This document shows, piece by piece, positions 44,059 through 51,504 of a stretch of DNA of 51,504 bases. The position numbers and the translations under genes are program-made. Under the pieces are notes generated by a model, which made no database searches, was not told where the DNA came from, and saw only the letters and a list, made by a program, of their open reading frames with translations. The stretch is from Chloracidobacterium sp. UBA3360 (GTDB lineage: Bacteria > Acidobacteriota > Blastocatellia > Pyrinomonadales > Pyrinomonadaceae). How positions within the stretch are numbered: position 1 is the stretch's first letter; the number at the start of each line of letters is the position of its first letter. The stretch spans positions 1-51,504 of the forward strand of contig DEQS01000048.1 in assembly GCA_002360555.1 (NCBI GenBank). The letters run 5' to 3'.

Positions 44059-45135
44059 ATGGACTCACAAACAGCCGCATTCAGCTTGGTCGTGATCATC
44101 ATTGCCCTCGCGTTGGTGTTTGATTACGTCAACGGGTTTCATGACGCCGCTAACTCAATAGCGACGGTCGTGGCGACAAGGGTTTTGTCACCCGGAGCTG
44201 CAGTTGCATGGGCAGCATTTTTTAACTTTATTGCGTTTGTCGTTTTTGGCACTGCCGTCGCCAAAACGATCGGCGGCGACATGGTCAACATTACCGTTAT
44301 TCCGGGTAATGACCAGTTATTTGTGCTGCTTGCCGGGGTCATAGGCGCCATTATCTGGAATTTGATCACCTGGTATTTAGGCCTGCCCACGTCTAGTTCT
44401 CATGCACTTGTAGGAGCTTACGCAGGAGCCGCGATTTCGTCCTACATTTGGCACTTTGGTTTTAACGGCGTCGAGACCGTCCTGAAAGCCGCAGGTTGGA
44501 TCAAGACGATCTCGTTCATCGTCCTGTCACCGCTGATCGGCATGACGCTCGGCTTTGTTCTGATGGTCATTGTTTACTGGATCTTTCACAAGGTTTCGGT
44601 CAATAAGGTCGATCGCGTCTTTCGGATCGGACAGCTTTTTTCTGCCGCTGCATTTTCGCTCGGACACGGTGGAAACGACGCCCAAAAAACAATGGGCATC
44701 ATCACCATCGTTTTAGTCTCCGGCGGCTTTGCCTCAATGATGCCTGACGGCAAGCTGCCCGAACCGCCGCTGTGGGTGATCCTATCTGCGCACGCCGCCA
44801 TCGGCCTCGGCACCTTGTCCGGCGGTTGGCGAATTGTGAAAACAATGGGAACCAAGATCGTCAAGCTACAGCCAGTAGGTGGATTTTGCGCGGAAACAGC
44901 TGGTGCCCTTACGCTTTTTCTTGCGACATATACCGGCATCCCTGTTTCAACTACACACACTATAACGGGAGCGATCGTCGGCGTTGGTTCGGCCAAACGA
45001 CTATCGGCAGTCAAGTGGGGCATAGCCGGACGCATCGTCTGGGCTTGGGTACTCACCATCCCGGCCGCAGCGATCATTGCGGCGCTTTCTTACGGCATTG
45101 TACTGGTCGTTGAAAAGATCGCCGGTGTAGCCTGA
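44059..45135 (+). CDS. pit: Inorganic phosphate transporter Pit
   Basis: A 358-aa polytopic membrane protein with about ten helices. The two signature repeats are VFDYVNGFHDAANSIA near residue 24 and GHGGNDAQKTMG near 200, typical of the low-affinity proton:phosphate/metal-phosphate symporters. The DUF47 gene immediately before it (eight bases) likely encodes its accessory protein. A strong terminator follows. Confidence 0.93.
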   Translation: MDSQTAAFSLVVIIIALALVFDYVNGFHDAANSIATVVATRVLSPGAAVAWAAFFNFIAFVVFGTAVAKTIGGDMVNITVIPGNDQLFVLLAGVIGAIIWNLITWYLGLPTSSSHALVGAYAGAAISSYIWHFGFNGVETVLKAAGWIKTISFIVLSPLIGMTLGFVLMVIVYWIFHKVSVNKVDRVFRIGQLFSAAAFSLGHGGNDAQKTMGIITIVLVSGGFASMMPDGKLPEPPLWVILSAHAAIGLGTLSGGWRIVKTMGTKIVKLQPVGGFCAETAGALTLFLATYTGIPVSTTHTITGAIVGVGSAKRLSAVKWGIAGRIVWAWVLTIPAAAIIAALSYGIVLVVEKIAGVA

Positions 45136-45164
45136 ATTTTTTAGTTTCGCAATCAACTCCAACC

Positions 45165-45203
45165 ATCCGCTCATAGGCTCTTGCTTAGGAGCGGATTTTT
45201 TTT
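45165..45203 (+). terminator. Intrinsic terminator after pit
   Basis: ATCCGCTC (45165-45172) pairs perfectly with GAGCGGAT (45189-45196) across a 16-base loop, followed by a run of T (45197-45203). It closes the phoU-DUF47-pit unit. Confidence 0.9.
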
Positions 45204-45304
45204 GACTTCAAACCGATCTCAAGTCGGTGCGAAAGCGCACAGACCCCTCCCGTCCTATCAAGTTAAATCGTAAGCTAGTCTGCAAATTTCAAGGGGAAAT
45301 TATT

Positions 45305-45712
45305 ATGAAGACCGTGGGCCTGTGGATCGATCTTCAAAAAGCGGTGATCGTTTCCGCTACTGAGCAAATTGTCGATATCGAGTTTATTGATTCATATATC
45401 GACAGTCGCCGGTGGCAGCTAGACGTGTGGGAACTGCCGGCTACGATCCGGCAACGGATGTCTGATGACCAACTGGGACGTTTCTACAAAAATGTTTCCG
45501 GTTCCGTTTTAGATGCTCGATCCATCCTCATTTTTGGCCCCGGAGAGGCAAAGAGCGAGTTGCGATTGCAGCTTGGTGCAGATAATTACACCGGAACGAT
45601 AGTTGGCTTTGAATCCGCCGGCAAAATGACGAATTCTCAGATCGTGAACAAGGTCCGTTGCCAATTTGATGATCATCAGGTCCCGACAATTTCAGCAGTT
45701 TTCGGCTTTTAG
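45305..45712 (+). CDS. Possible eRF1-domain-3-like protein of unknown function
   Basis: A 135-aa protein. The N-terminus KTVGLWIDLQKAVIV and the central SILIFGPGEAKSELRLQL segment resemble small bacterial proteins annotated as translational-machinery or eRF1/Dom34 domain-like, seen in Acidobacteriota among others; I recognise the pattern but cannot confirm the match. The C-terminal VGFESAGKMTNSQIVNKVRCQF completes an alpha/beta fold. ATG 45305 has AAGGGGAA upstream; the longer frame (45227) is less likely. It is 20 bases before the alcohol dehydrogenase gene and probably co-transcribed. Confidence 0.7.
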   Translation: MKTVGLWIDLQKAVIVSATEQIVDIEFIDSYIDSRRWQLDVWELPATIRQRMSDDQLGRFYKNVSGSVLDARSILIFGPGEAKSELRLQLGADNYTGTIVGFESAGKMTNSQIVNKVRCQFDDHQVPTISAVFGF

Positions 45713-45732
45713 AAACCACCTTAATATTCACC

Positions 45733-46779
45733 ATGAAAGCTCTCGTATATCACGGCCCCGGCAAGATCGCTTGGGAAGAAAAAAAGAAACCGACGATCCA
45801 AGAACCCGGCGATGCCGTCGTTCGGATCACCACATCAACCATTTGCGGCACTGACCTCCACATTTTGAAAGGTGACCTGCCGCTCGTAACCGAGGGCCGT
45901 ATTCTGGGCCACGAAGCAATCGGAGTCGTAGAACAGGTCGGTCCGGGAGTTTCGGAGTTTAAGGTCGGCGACGAGGTTATCGTTTCCTGTGTCACAGCGT
46001 GCCTAAAGTGTGATTTCTGTAAAAAGAGTATGTACTCGCACTGTCGCAACGGTGGCTGGATACTTGGATATCTCATCGACGGCACTCAGGCCGAATATGT
46101 CCGGATACCGCACGCTGATGGCAGCCTCTACAAATTTCCCGATGGAGCAAACGACGAAGATATGCTGATGCTCAGCGATATCCTGCCGACCGGTTTCGAA
46201 TGCGGCGTGCTCAATGGCAAGGTAAAACCCGGTGACACGATCGCCATCGTCGGTGCCGGGCCGATCGGTTTGGCCGTGTTGCTAACAGCTCAATTTTATT
46301 CGCCGGCAGCAATAATTATGATCGATCTGGACGACAAACGCCTGGCCGTTGCAAAGAGCTTTGGAGCCACGACTCTGATCAATAGCTCAAATGGCGACGC
46401 CGCCGAACAGGTGATGAAATTGACGAATGGTTCGGGCGTCGACGCCGCGATCGAAGCCGTCGGCATGCCGGCAACATTCGACATATGCCAGGCGATCGTG
46501 GCGGTTGGTGGCCGAATCGCAAACGTCGGCGTGCACGGCAAACCAGTCGAGCTCCATCTCGAAAAACTCTGGGACCGCAACATCGCGCTCACAACCCGGC
46601 TAGTCGATACAGCGGCAACAGCGATGCTATTAAAGGTGGTCAGTTCCGGCAACCTCCAGCCCCGAAAGCTCGTGACGCATCGCTTCGCTTTGCACGAGAT
46701 ATTAAAGGCCTACGAAACATTTGGAAACGCGGCTAAAGAGGGTGCATTAAAGGTGTTGCTCACAAATCACGCGGTTTAG
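45733..46779 (+). CDS. adh: Zinc-dependent alcohol dehydrogenase
   Basis: A 348-aa MDR-family enzyme. Catalytic zinc ligands: Cys37 (TICGTDLHI), then GHE at about 58-60. The structural zinc site is complete with four Cys (ACLKCDFCKKSMYSHC, about 92-110). The Rossmann motif GAGPIGLAVL lies near 173. It oxidises an alcohol or reduces an aldehyde using NAD(P); the substrate is not evident. It follows the eRF1-like gene by 20 bases. The stop codon TAG sits in the loop of a small palindrome. Confidence 0.94.
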   Translation: MKALVYHGPGKIAWEEKKKPTIQEPGDAVVRITTSTICGTDLHILKGDLPLVTEGRILGHEAIGVVEQVGPGVSEFKVGDEVIVSCVTACLKCDFCKKSMYSHCRNGGWILGYLIDGTQAEYVRIPHADGSLYKFPDGANDEDMLMLSDILPTGFECGVLNGKVKPGDTIAIVGAGPIGLAVLLTAQFYSPAAIIMIDLDDKRLAVAKSFGATTLINSSNGDAAEQVMKLTNGSGVDAAIEAVGMPATFDICQAIVAVGGRIANVGVHGKPVELHLEKLWDRNIALTTRLVDTAATAMLLKVVSSGNLQPRKLVTHRFALHEILKAYETFGNAAKEGALKVLLTNHAV

Positions 46780-46785
46780 CCGCGT
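46769..46785. repeat. Small palindrome around the adh stop codon
   Basis: ACGCGG (46769-46774) and CCGCGT (46780-46785) pair around a TTTAG loop; the TAG at 46777-46779 is the stop codon. A second short dyad, AGGC-TTA-GCCT, lies at 46801-46811. No T run follows, so this is not a classical terminator. It joins the pattern of palindromes at stop codons. Confidence 0.6.
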
Positions 46786-46858
46786 ACACGACAACTGGGT
46801 AGGCTTAGCCTTGCCTTAAAAGATGCGAAATGACATCATTTTTCTTTAGAGGAAAGAT

Positions 46859-47968
46859 ATGTCAGCAGTCCTTACAGAAACCCGCGTTATCGAAGATTAT
46901 CTCGTAATGCCCGACGCCGAAATCTCTCGGCGGATCGAAGCCGCCAGACAGGAATTGGGTCCTCGGGTCGTCATCCTCGGGCATCATTACCAACGCGATG
47001 ATGTCATCAAACACGCAGATCTGACGGGCGACAGTTATCAGCTTTCGGTGATGGCTTCGCAGACCGAGGCAGAGTTTATCGTTTTTTGCGGTGTTCATTT
47101 CATGGCCGAGTCGGCCGACATACTTGGCAAAGAACACCAGCACGTCATCCTACCCGATCTCGGTGCCGGATGTTCGATGGCAGATATGGCGAACATCGAT
47201 CAGGTCGAGGATGCGTGGGAGCAGCTACGCGAGATCGGCGTTTTGGACAACAAGGTCGCCCCGATCACCTACATGAATTCGACCGCAGCGATCAAAGCAT
47301 TTTGCGGCCGTAACGAGGGAGTGGTCTGCACGTCGTCAAACGCGATACCGCTCTTTGACACCTATCTCAAAAATTACGACAAGATGTTCTTTTTCCCTGA
47401 CCAACATCTTGGCCGCAATACCGGAGCCAAATTTGGGATTCCTTTAGATCAGATGGTTCTCTGGAATCCGCACGAAGAGCTTGGCGGCAACACAGAGGAG
47501 CAGCTACACGCAGCAAAGCTGATACTGTGGCGTGGTCATTGCTCGGTGCACGGACGCTTTAAGCCTTGGCATGTCGAACAGATCAGAAAAGATCACCCGG
47601 GAATGCAGGTCATCGTCCACCCCGAATGCCCGCGTGAGGTTGTCGAACTAAGCGACCTCGACGGTTCGACTTCGTTCATTATTAAGACAGTCGAAAATTC
47701 GCCAGCCGGATCAAAATGGGCGATCGGGACCGAGGTCAATCTTGTCAATCGCTTGCAAGCACGCTTTCCCGACAAAGAGATCCGTCTGCTCGCACCCGAC
47801 CTCTGCATGTGCGCGACGATGTATCGCATCGCCCCGCAAAACCTCGCCTGGGCGATGGAAAATCTGCTCGACGGCAATGCGGTCAACGAGATCGTCGTCG
47901 ATGACGAAACCAAACACTACGCCAACATCGCCCTCGGACGGATGATCGAGATGACGGAAAAGAAATAG
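46859..47968 (+). CDS. nadA: Quinolinate synthase
   Basis: A 369-aa [4Fe-4S] enzyme that makes quinolinate from iminoaspartate and dihydroxyacetone phosphate in NAD synthesis. Motifs: GHHYQRDDV (41-49), DLTGDSYQLS (54-63) and GCSMADM with Cys105; the other likely cluster ligands are Cys228 (GHCSVHGRF) and Cys316 or Cys318 (LCMCATM). Spacing between the first two Cys is larger than in E. coli, implying an insertion. nadB and nadC are not in the window. The stop codon TAG is the first three bases of the palindrome that follows. Confidence 0.95.
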   Translation: MSAVLTETRVIEDYLVMPDAEISRRIEAARQELGPRVVILGHHYQRDDVIKHADLTGDSYQLSVMASQTEAEFIVFCGVHFMAESADILGKEHQHVILPDLGAGCSMADMANIDQVEDAWEQLREIGVLDNKVAPITYMNSTAAIKAFCGRNEGVVCTSSNAIPLFDTYLKNYDKMFFFPDQHLGRNTGAKFGIPLDQMVLWNPHEELGGNTEEQLHAAKLILWRGHCSVHGRFKPWHVEQIRKDHPGMQVIVHPECPREVVELSDLDGSTSFIIKTVENSPAGSKWAIGTEVNLVNRLQARFPDKEIRLLAPDLCMCATMYRIAPQNLAWAMENLLDGNAVNEIVVDDETKHYANIALGRMIEMTEKK

Positions 47969-48033
47969 CCACAAACGGCACAGAATGCACAAACTGCATA
48001 TTTTAGCTTTGTGTCTTTTGTGCTTCTTGTGGC
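47966..48033. repeat. Tandem-word palindrome, copy 2 of the family at 38031
   Basis: Left arm starts TAGCCACAAACGGCACA (47966-47982) and continues AATGCACAAA; right arm is 48008-48033. The arms differ from copy 1 by two bases each (28 and 26 bases compared) while the loop (14 bases here, 16 there) is unrelated. The pairing core is GCCACAA, GCACA and CACAAA. The first three bases are the nadA stop codon. Both copies keep the same five-base block that does not pair. Confidence 0.93.
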
Positions 48034-48096
48034 GAACCCGCTTTTCCCTTGCTTTATTCACGCCTGTCGAACAAAATAACCAAAAGGAGTTTTACG

Positions 48097-48564
48097 ATGA
48101 CCGAGGCCGAGACATCTGCCATTTCACGCTTACGCGCGAGTGAGATAATGACCAAAAACGTCCGCACGGCGACGCGCAATGCGTCGCTCGGAGATGTTGC
48201 GTCTATGATGCGTGACGGCGATATGGGTGCGGTTCCGGTCGTGGACGGCGGCAAGTTGATCGGCATTGTGACCGACCGCGATATTGTTGTTCGCGGTGTG
48301 GCTGACGGCAAAACTGCTGACACCGCGATCGGCGAAGTGATGACAACCGAGCTGTTCTCGGTCGCACCGGACGATTTTGTTTTCGAAGCGATCCGCCTGA
48401 TGGGCGACAAACAGGTCCGCCGGATTCCCGTCGTAGACGCCGACGGCTCGCTCGCCGGCATTATCGCAATGGCCGATGTTGCACTTGAGATGGAAGACGA
48501 AAAAGAGATCGCCGAAACGCTCGAAGAGATTTCTAGCGGTGCCGCTTTTTGGGGAAAGACTTAG
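48097..48564 (+). CDS. CBS-domain pair protein
   Basis: A 155-aa protein of two CBS domains (about 12-68 and 78-135), with ASEIMTKNV and GIVTDRDIVVRGVADG typical of the family. CBS pairs bind adenosine nucleotides and often sense energy state. There is no catalytic domain. ATG 48097 with AAGGAG upstream is chosen over 48049. It heads a tightly packed unit with a secreted protein, Hsp20 and Lon, so it may report stress to that unit, which is an inference. Confidence 0.9.
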   Translation: MTEAETSAISRLRASEIMTKNVRTATRNASLGDVASMMRDGDMGAVPVVDGGKLIGIVTDRDIVVRGVADGKTADTAIGEVMTTELFSVAPDDFVFEAIRLMGDKQVRRIPVVDADGSLAGIIAMADVALEMEDEKEIAETLEEISSGAAFWGKT

Positions 48565-48567
48565 GTT

Positions 48568-49212
48568 ATGTTTGCACGTCGATCAATATCGATCTTGGTG
48601 CTGATGACCGCCGTTCTGCTTACAAGTTCGGCGGTCGTTCAGGCTCAAATTCCCTCCGCTGAGGCGATAGCCGCAAGTGGCAGCTTTGACGGTAAGTTAT
48701 ACACCAACAACCAGTTAGGTTTTACGATCCTCGCCCCGGGCGGGTGGAATTTTTATACGACCGACCAGAATAAAGCGGTAGTTGCTAAGAATCGTGAAAC
48801 GGCCGTAAAGACGGCGGATAACACTCTGCAAAGCTCAGCGGCGAATACGCAGGTTCTCTTTCAAGCGACACCGCCGTCGCTGGCCGGACAGGAAAAATCT
48901 GCATTATTCTCAAGCGGCATCGAACGGCTTGTTAAGCCAACCACCGTCGATGCGTATATCGACGTCAACAAAAAGCTCGTTCTTTCGTCGCCTAACTTAA
49001 CGCTCGCAAAAGACATCTATCGGCTCACGTTTGGCGGGGTAAAATTCGCGGCATTTGAGGTCGAGGGGGTGCGTACCGGCGTCAAATATCGCCAGCGTTA
49101 TATCGCGACCATTCGCAAAAATGTCGCTTTATTTTTTGTAGTTACGTTGTATGACCCAAAGCAAGACGCAATCGTTGACTTTAGTCTGCAAACGATAAAA
49201 TTAAGCAAATAA
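48568..49212 (+). CDS. Secreted hypothetical protein with Mog1/PsbP-like layout
   Basis: A 214-aa exported protein: signal peptide 1-27 (ending VQAQ), then a globular domain beginning LGFTILAPGGWNFYTTD and ending DFSLQTIKLSK. The PGW start, alternating beta strands and F..Q.I.LS end are reminiscent of Mog1/PsbP-type domains; this is a fold guess. It starts three bases after the CBS gene and shares a TAATG with the Hsp20 gene, so all four are probably co-transcribed. Confidence 0.77.
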   Translation: MFARRSISILVLMTAVLLTSSAVVQAQIPSAEAIAASGSFDGKLYTNNQLGFTILAPGGWNFYTTDQNKAVVAKNRETAVKTADNTLQSSAANTQVLFQATPPSLAGQEKSALFSSGIERLVKPTTVDAYIDVNKKLVLSSPNLTLAKDIYRLTFGGVKFAAFEVEGVRTGVKYRQRYIATIRKNVALFFVVTLYDPKQDAIVDFSLQTIKLSK

Positions 49213-49571
49213 TGGCTAAATCGACCAATCGTTTTTTTCAATTTGTCGGGACATCCAAAAATGTCCGGTCCGGGCAGCTTTGGTATCCGGCGGCGGACGT
49301 TTATCAAACGCCGGACGGCTGGGTCGTAAAGGTCGAGCTGGCGGGCGTCTCGCCGGAGGACATCGAGATCGACATTCAAGGCAACGTGCTAGCCATCGCC
49401 GGCTGCCGCAAGGACCGCTCGTGCGGCGAAGGCGTATCTTACCAGCAGATGGAAATCAGCTATAGCAATTTTGAAAAAACGCTAAAGTTTCCTGCATCAA
49501 TTGACGGAGCAAAGGTCGAGCATATTTTCGAGAACGGGCTGCTGATAATAACTCTGAACAAAGCAAAGTAG
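49212..49571 (+). CDS. Hsp20/alpha-crystallin small heat shock protein
   Basis: A 119-aa chaperone with an alpha-crystallin domain (about 20-110; YPAADVYQTPDGWVVKVELAGVSPEDIEIDI, shown as a motif position only) and a LIITLNKAK C-terminal IxI-type tail. It holds unfolded proteins for refolding or degradation; the next gene encodes Lon protease, 11 bases after the stop. Two Cys occur in a GCRKDRSCGEG loop, unusual for the family. Confidence 0.92.
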   Translation: MAKSTNRFFQFVGTSKNVRSGQLWYPAADVYQTPDGWVVKVELAGVSPEDIEIDIQGNVLAIAGCRKDRSCGEGVSYQQMEISYSNFEKTLKFPASIDGAKVEHIFENGLLIITLNKAK

Positions 49572-49582
49572 ACCAAATATTT

Positions 49583-51504
49583 ATGGCTGACGAACTAGTC
49601 GACGAACAATTCAAAACACAGGACATCAAGCTGCCGCGGGAGCTTGAGATCGCGGTGCTGCCGCTGCAGAATACGACGTTGTTTCCTGAGACGGTCGTGC
49701 CACTGGCGGTTGGGCGTGAGCGTTCGACGCGTGCTGTCGAATCTGCGCTTGCGACCGAGGAAAAGCTGATCGCGTGTGTCACCACAAAGACCGAAAACGT
49801 AACCGGCGACGACGCAAAACCCGACGATCTTTACCGTATCGGCACCATCGTCAACATTAAACGGATGATGCGTAACGAGGGCATCATGCAGCTCATCGTG
49901 CAGGGTATCGACCGTTTTGAAGTGATCGAATGGACCGGCGAACAGCCGTATCTCAAGGCAAAGATCCAGGTTCTGCCCGAGCTTCGCCGCGTTGACGAAG
50001 AAGAGATCGAGGCTCTAAAACGCAATATCCATGGCATGATCCAGGAAGCTCTCGCCCTATTGCCGCAGGTACCGCCTGAGATCCGCGTCGCCGTCACCTC
50101 TCAAGAAGACCCTGTTCAGCTATCTTATTTTCTCGCATCCGTCCTCGATCTCGGGATCGAAACCGAGCAGAAAATGCTCGAATCGAGCACTGTTGACGGC
50201 CTGTTGACGCTAACGCACGCTGCGCTCGCACGTGAGCTTGAGATCATGCAGATCCGCTCAAAGATCGCGAACGAGGCCCAGCACGAAATGGACAAATCGC
50301 AACGCGATTACGTCCTGCGTCAGCAGATGAAGGCGATCCAGAAAGAACTTGGCGATGACGAGGGCGGTGAAAAAGCGGAGGCTGACCAGCTTCGCGAACG
50401 GCTCGAAAAAGCCGATCTACCCGACGACGTCCGCAAAGAGGCGACCCGCGAACTCAAGCGGATGGAGGCTCTGCCGCAAGCCGCACCCGATTATCACGTC
50501 ATCCGCACGTATCTTGAATACATCCTTGAGCTGCCGTGGCGCAAAGCGAGCGAAGAAAAGCTCGATCTCAATGAGGCCAGAAAAGTTCTCGACGAAGATC
50601 ATTACGGGCTTGAGGACATCAAGGAACGTATTTTAGAATCGCTGGCCGTCGTCAAGCTGCGGCCCGATTCAAAAAGCCCTATCATCCTGTTCGTCGGCCC
50701 TCCGGGCGTAGGTAAAACGTCGCTCGGCCGCTCGATCGCGAGAGCGCTGGGACGCGAATTTGACCGGTTGAGTCTCGGCGGTATGCGTGACGAAGCAGAG
50801 CTTCGCGGCCACAGGCGGACCTATGTCGGGGCGATGCCCGGACGCATTATCCAATCTCTGCGGCGTGTTGGTGTCAATAATCCGGTGCTGATGCTAGACG
50901 AGATCGACAAGCTGGGCAACGACTTTCGCGGCGATCCGGCGTCTGCTCTGCTTGAGATCCTAGATCCCGCGCAAAACAATACGTTTCGCGATAATTACAT
51001 CGATCTGCCGTTCGACCTGTCGAAAGTTTTCTTTATCGCGACCGCAAATCAGCTCGCCCCGATCCCTATGCCGCTCCGCGACCGCATGGAGATCATCCAA
51101 CTTGCCGGTTACAGCGATCGCGAAAAGCTAAATATCGCAAAACAATATCTGATTCAACGTCAGATCAAGGAAAACGGCTTGTCCGAAGATCAGCTGACGA
51201 TCACCGACGACGCGATAAATCTGCTGACGATGAGTTATACGCGCGAGGCGGGCGTCCGCCAGCTTGAACGAACCCTAGGCAATCTTGCCCGAAAAGTCGC
51301 CCTCAAGGTAGCCGAAGGCTTGACCGACAAGGTCACGATCTCCGCCGACGAGATCAAAGGATACCTCGGGCCGGCTAAGGTCTTTCCCGAAGAAGCCCGC
51401 AAAGACCTGCCGCCCGGTGTCGCCACCGGCATGGCTTGGACCGAGATGGGCGGCGAAGTGCTGTTTATCGAGGCGACACTTCTACCGGGTAGTAGCGGTT
51501 TGAC
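49583..51504 (+). CDS. lon: Lon protease (C-terminus outside window)
   Basis: An open reading frame from ATG 49583 to the right edge, 640 codons so far. Domains: N-terminal substrate-binding region (PRELEIAVLPLQNTTLFPETV), coiled-coil linker (RDYVLRQQMKAIQKELGD), AAA+ module with Walker A GPPGVGKTSLGRS and Walker B PVLMLDEIDKLG, and the start of the protease domain (PPGVATGMAWTEMGGEVLFIEA). The catalytic Ser/Lys lie beyond the edge. It degrades misfolded cytosolic proteins and likely works with the adjacent Hsp20. Confidence 0.96.
   Translation, partial: MADELVDEQFKTQDIKLPRELEIAVLPLQNTTLFPETVVPLAVGRERSTRAVESALATEEKLIACVTTKTENVTGDDAKPDDLYRIGTIVNIKRMMRNEGIMQLIVQGIDRFEVIEWTGEQPYLKAKIQVLPELRRVDEEEIEALKRNIHGMIQEALALLPQVPPEIRVAVTSQEDPVQLSYFLASVLDLGIETEQKMLESSTVDGLLTLTHAALARELEIMQIRSKIANEAQHEMDKSQRDYVLRQQMKAIQKELGDDEGGEKAEADQLRERLEKADLPDDVRKEATRELKRMEALPQAAPDYHVIRTYLEYILELPWRKASEEKLDLNEARKVLDEDHYGLEDIKERILESLAVVKLRPDSKSPIILFVGPPGVGKTSLGRSIARALGREFDRLSLGGMRDEAELRGHRRTYVGAMPGRIIQSLRRVGVNNPVLMLDEIDKLGNDFRGDPASALLEILDPAQNNTFRDNYIDLPFDLSKVFFIATANQLAPIPMPLRDRMEIIQLAGYSDREKLNIAKQYLIQRQIKENGLSEDQLTITDDAINLLTMSYTREAGVRQLERTLGNLARKVALKVAEGLTDKVTISADEIKGYLGPAKVFPEEARKDLPPGVATGMAWTEMGGEVLFIEATLLPGSSGL

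Overview
The window looks like a chromosomal segment from a Gram-negative (diderm), moderately GC-rich bacterium, most likely an Acidobacteriota member close to Blastocatellia/Pyrinomonadales. The diderm call rests on BamA, Skp, LpxA and an LpxL-type acyltransferase. The lineage call is an inference from gene content (type IV pilus pilB/pilT/pilC set, Kir-type channel, many small secreted proteins) and intergenic style; no rRNA is present to confirm it. I saw no phage, insertion sequence or CRISPR array. Genes are close-packed, with many TAATG, ATGA and TGATG overlaps.

Layout. 1-2537 (minus): acyl desaturase, histidine kinase and a response regulator cut by the window edge. 2701-5456 (plus): a compact acyl module of LpxL-like acyltransferase, acyl carrier protein, beta-ketoacyl synthase and a Cys-rich protein. 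5453-7752 (minus): Nramp-like transporter and phosphotransacetylase. 7851-10952: DUF1232 protein and ClpC. 10955-13622: an arsenic locus (ArsC, Acr3, a 69-aa Cys protein and an ArsI-like dioxygenase, divergent from arsR across two identical operators). 13887-19538: envelope cluster bamA-skp-fabZ-small membrane protein-lpxA-small zinc protein. 19588-26084: NorD-like VWA protein, Uup-like ABC-F ATPase, M23 peptidase. A tRNA-Met(CAT) lies at 26174-26250 (minus). 26400-33033: TPR/PEGA protein and the pilus genes pilB, a basic secreted protein, pilT and pilC. 33065-34833 (minus): Kir channel, riboflavin synthase and a 59-aa coiled-coil protein. 34948-42378: a mixed set including HU, a site-2 protease, YacG, an MFS transporter and three unrelated metalloproteases. 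42632-45135: phoU, a DUF47 protein and the Pit phosphate transporter. 45305-47968: a possible eRF1-fold protein, a zinc alcohol dehydrogenase and NadA. 48097-51504: CBS protein, secreted protein, Hsp20 and Lon (cut by the edge).

The most unusual signal is not a gene. At least eight intergenic palindromes touch or closely follow stop codons. Several are built from a short word repeated in tandem on one arm and again, reverse-complemented, on the other (556-666, 31490-31529, 35490-35545, 38031-38102, 47968-48033). Two of them (38031-38102 and 47966-48033) are clearly copies of one element: the arms are conserved, the loops are not, and the same non-pairing block is kept. Others are nested palindromes (36436-36526) or lie across two convergent stop codons (40887-40973), where the element supplies the end of a reading frame. 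These look like dispersed extragenic elements that insert at gene ends. Secondary points of interest are the 69-aa Cys protein in the ars operon, the Kir-riboflavin synthase coupling, the small membrane protein sitting between fabZ and lpxA, and a candidate shared Mog1/PsbP-like secreted domain in three unlinked proteins.
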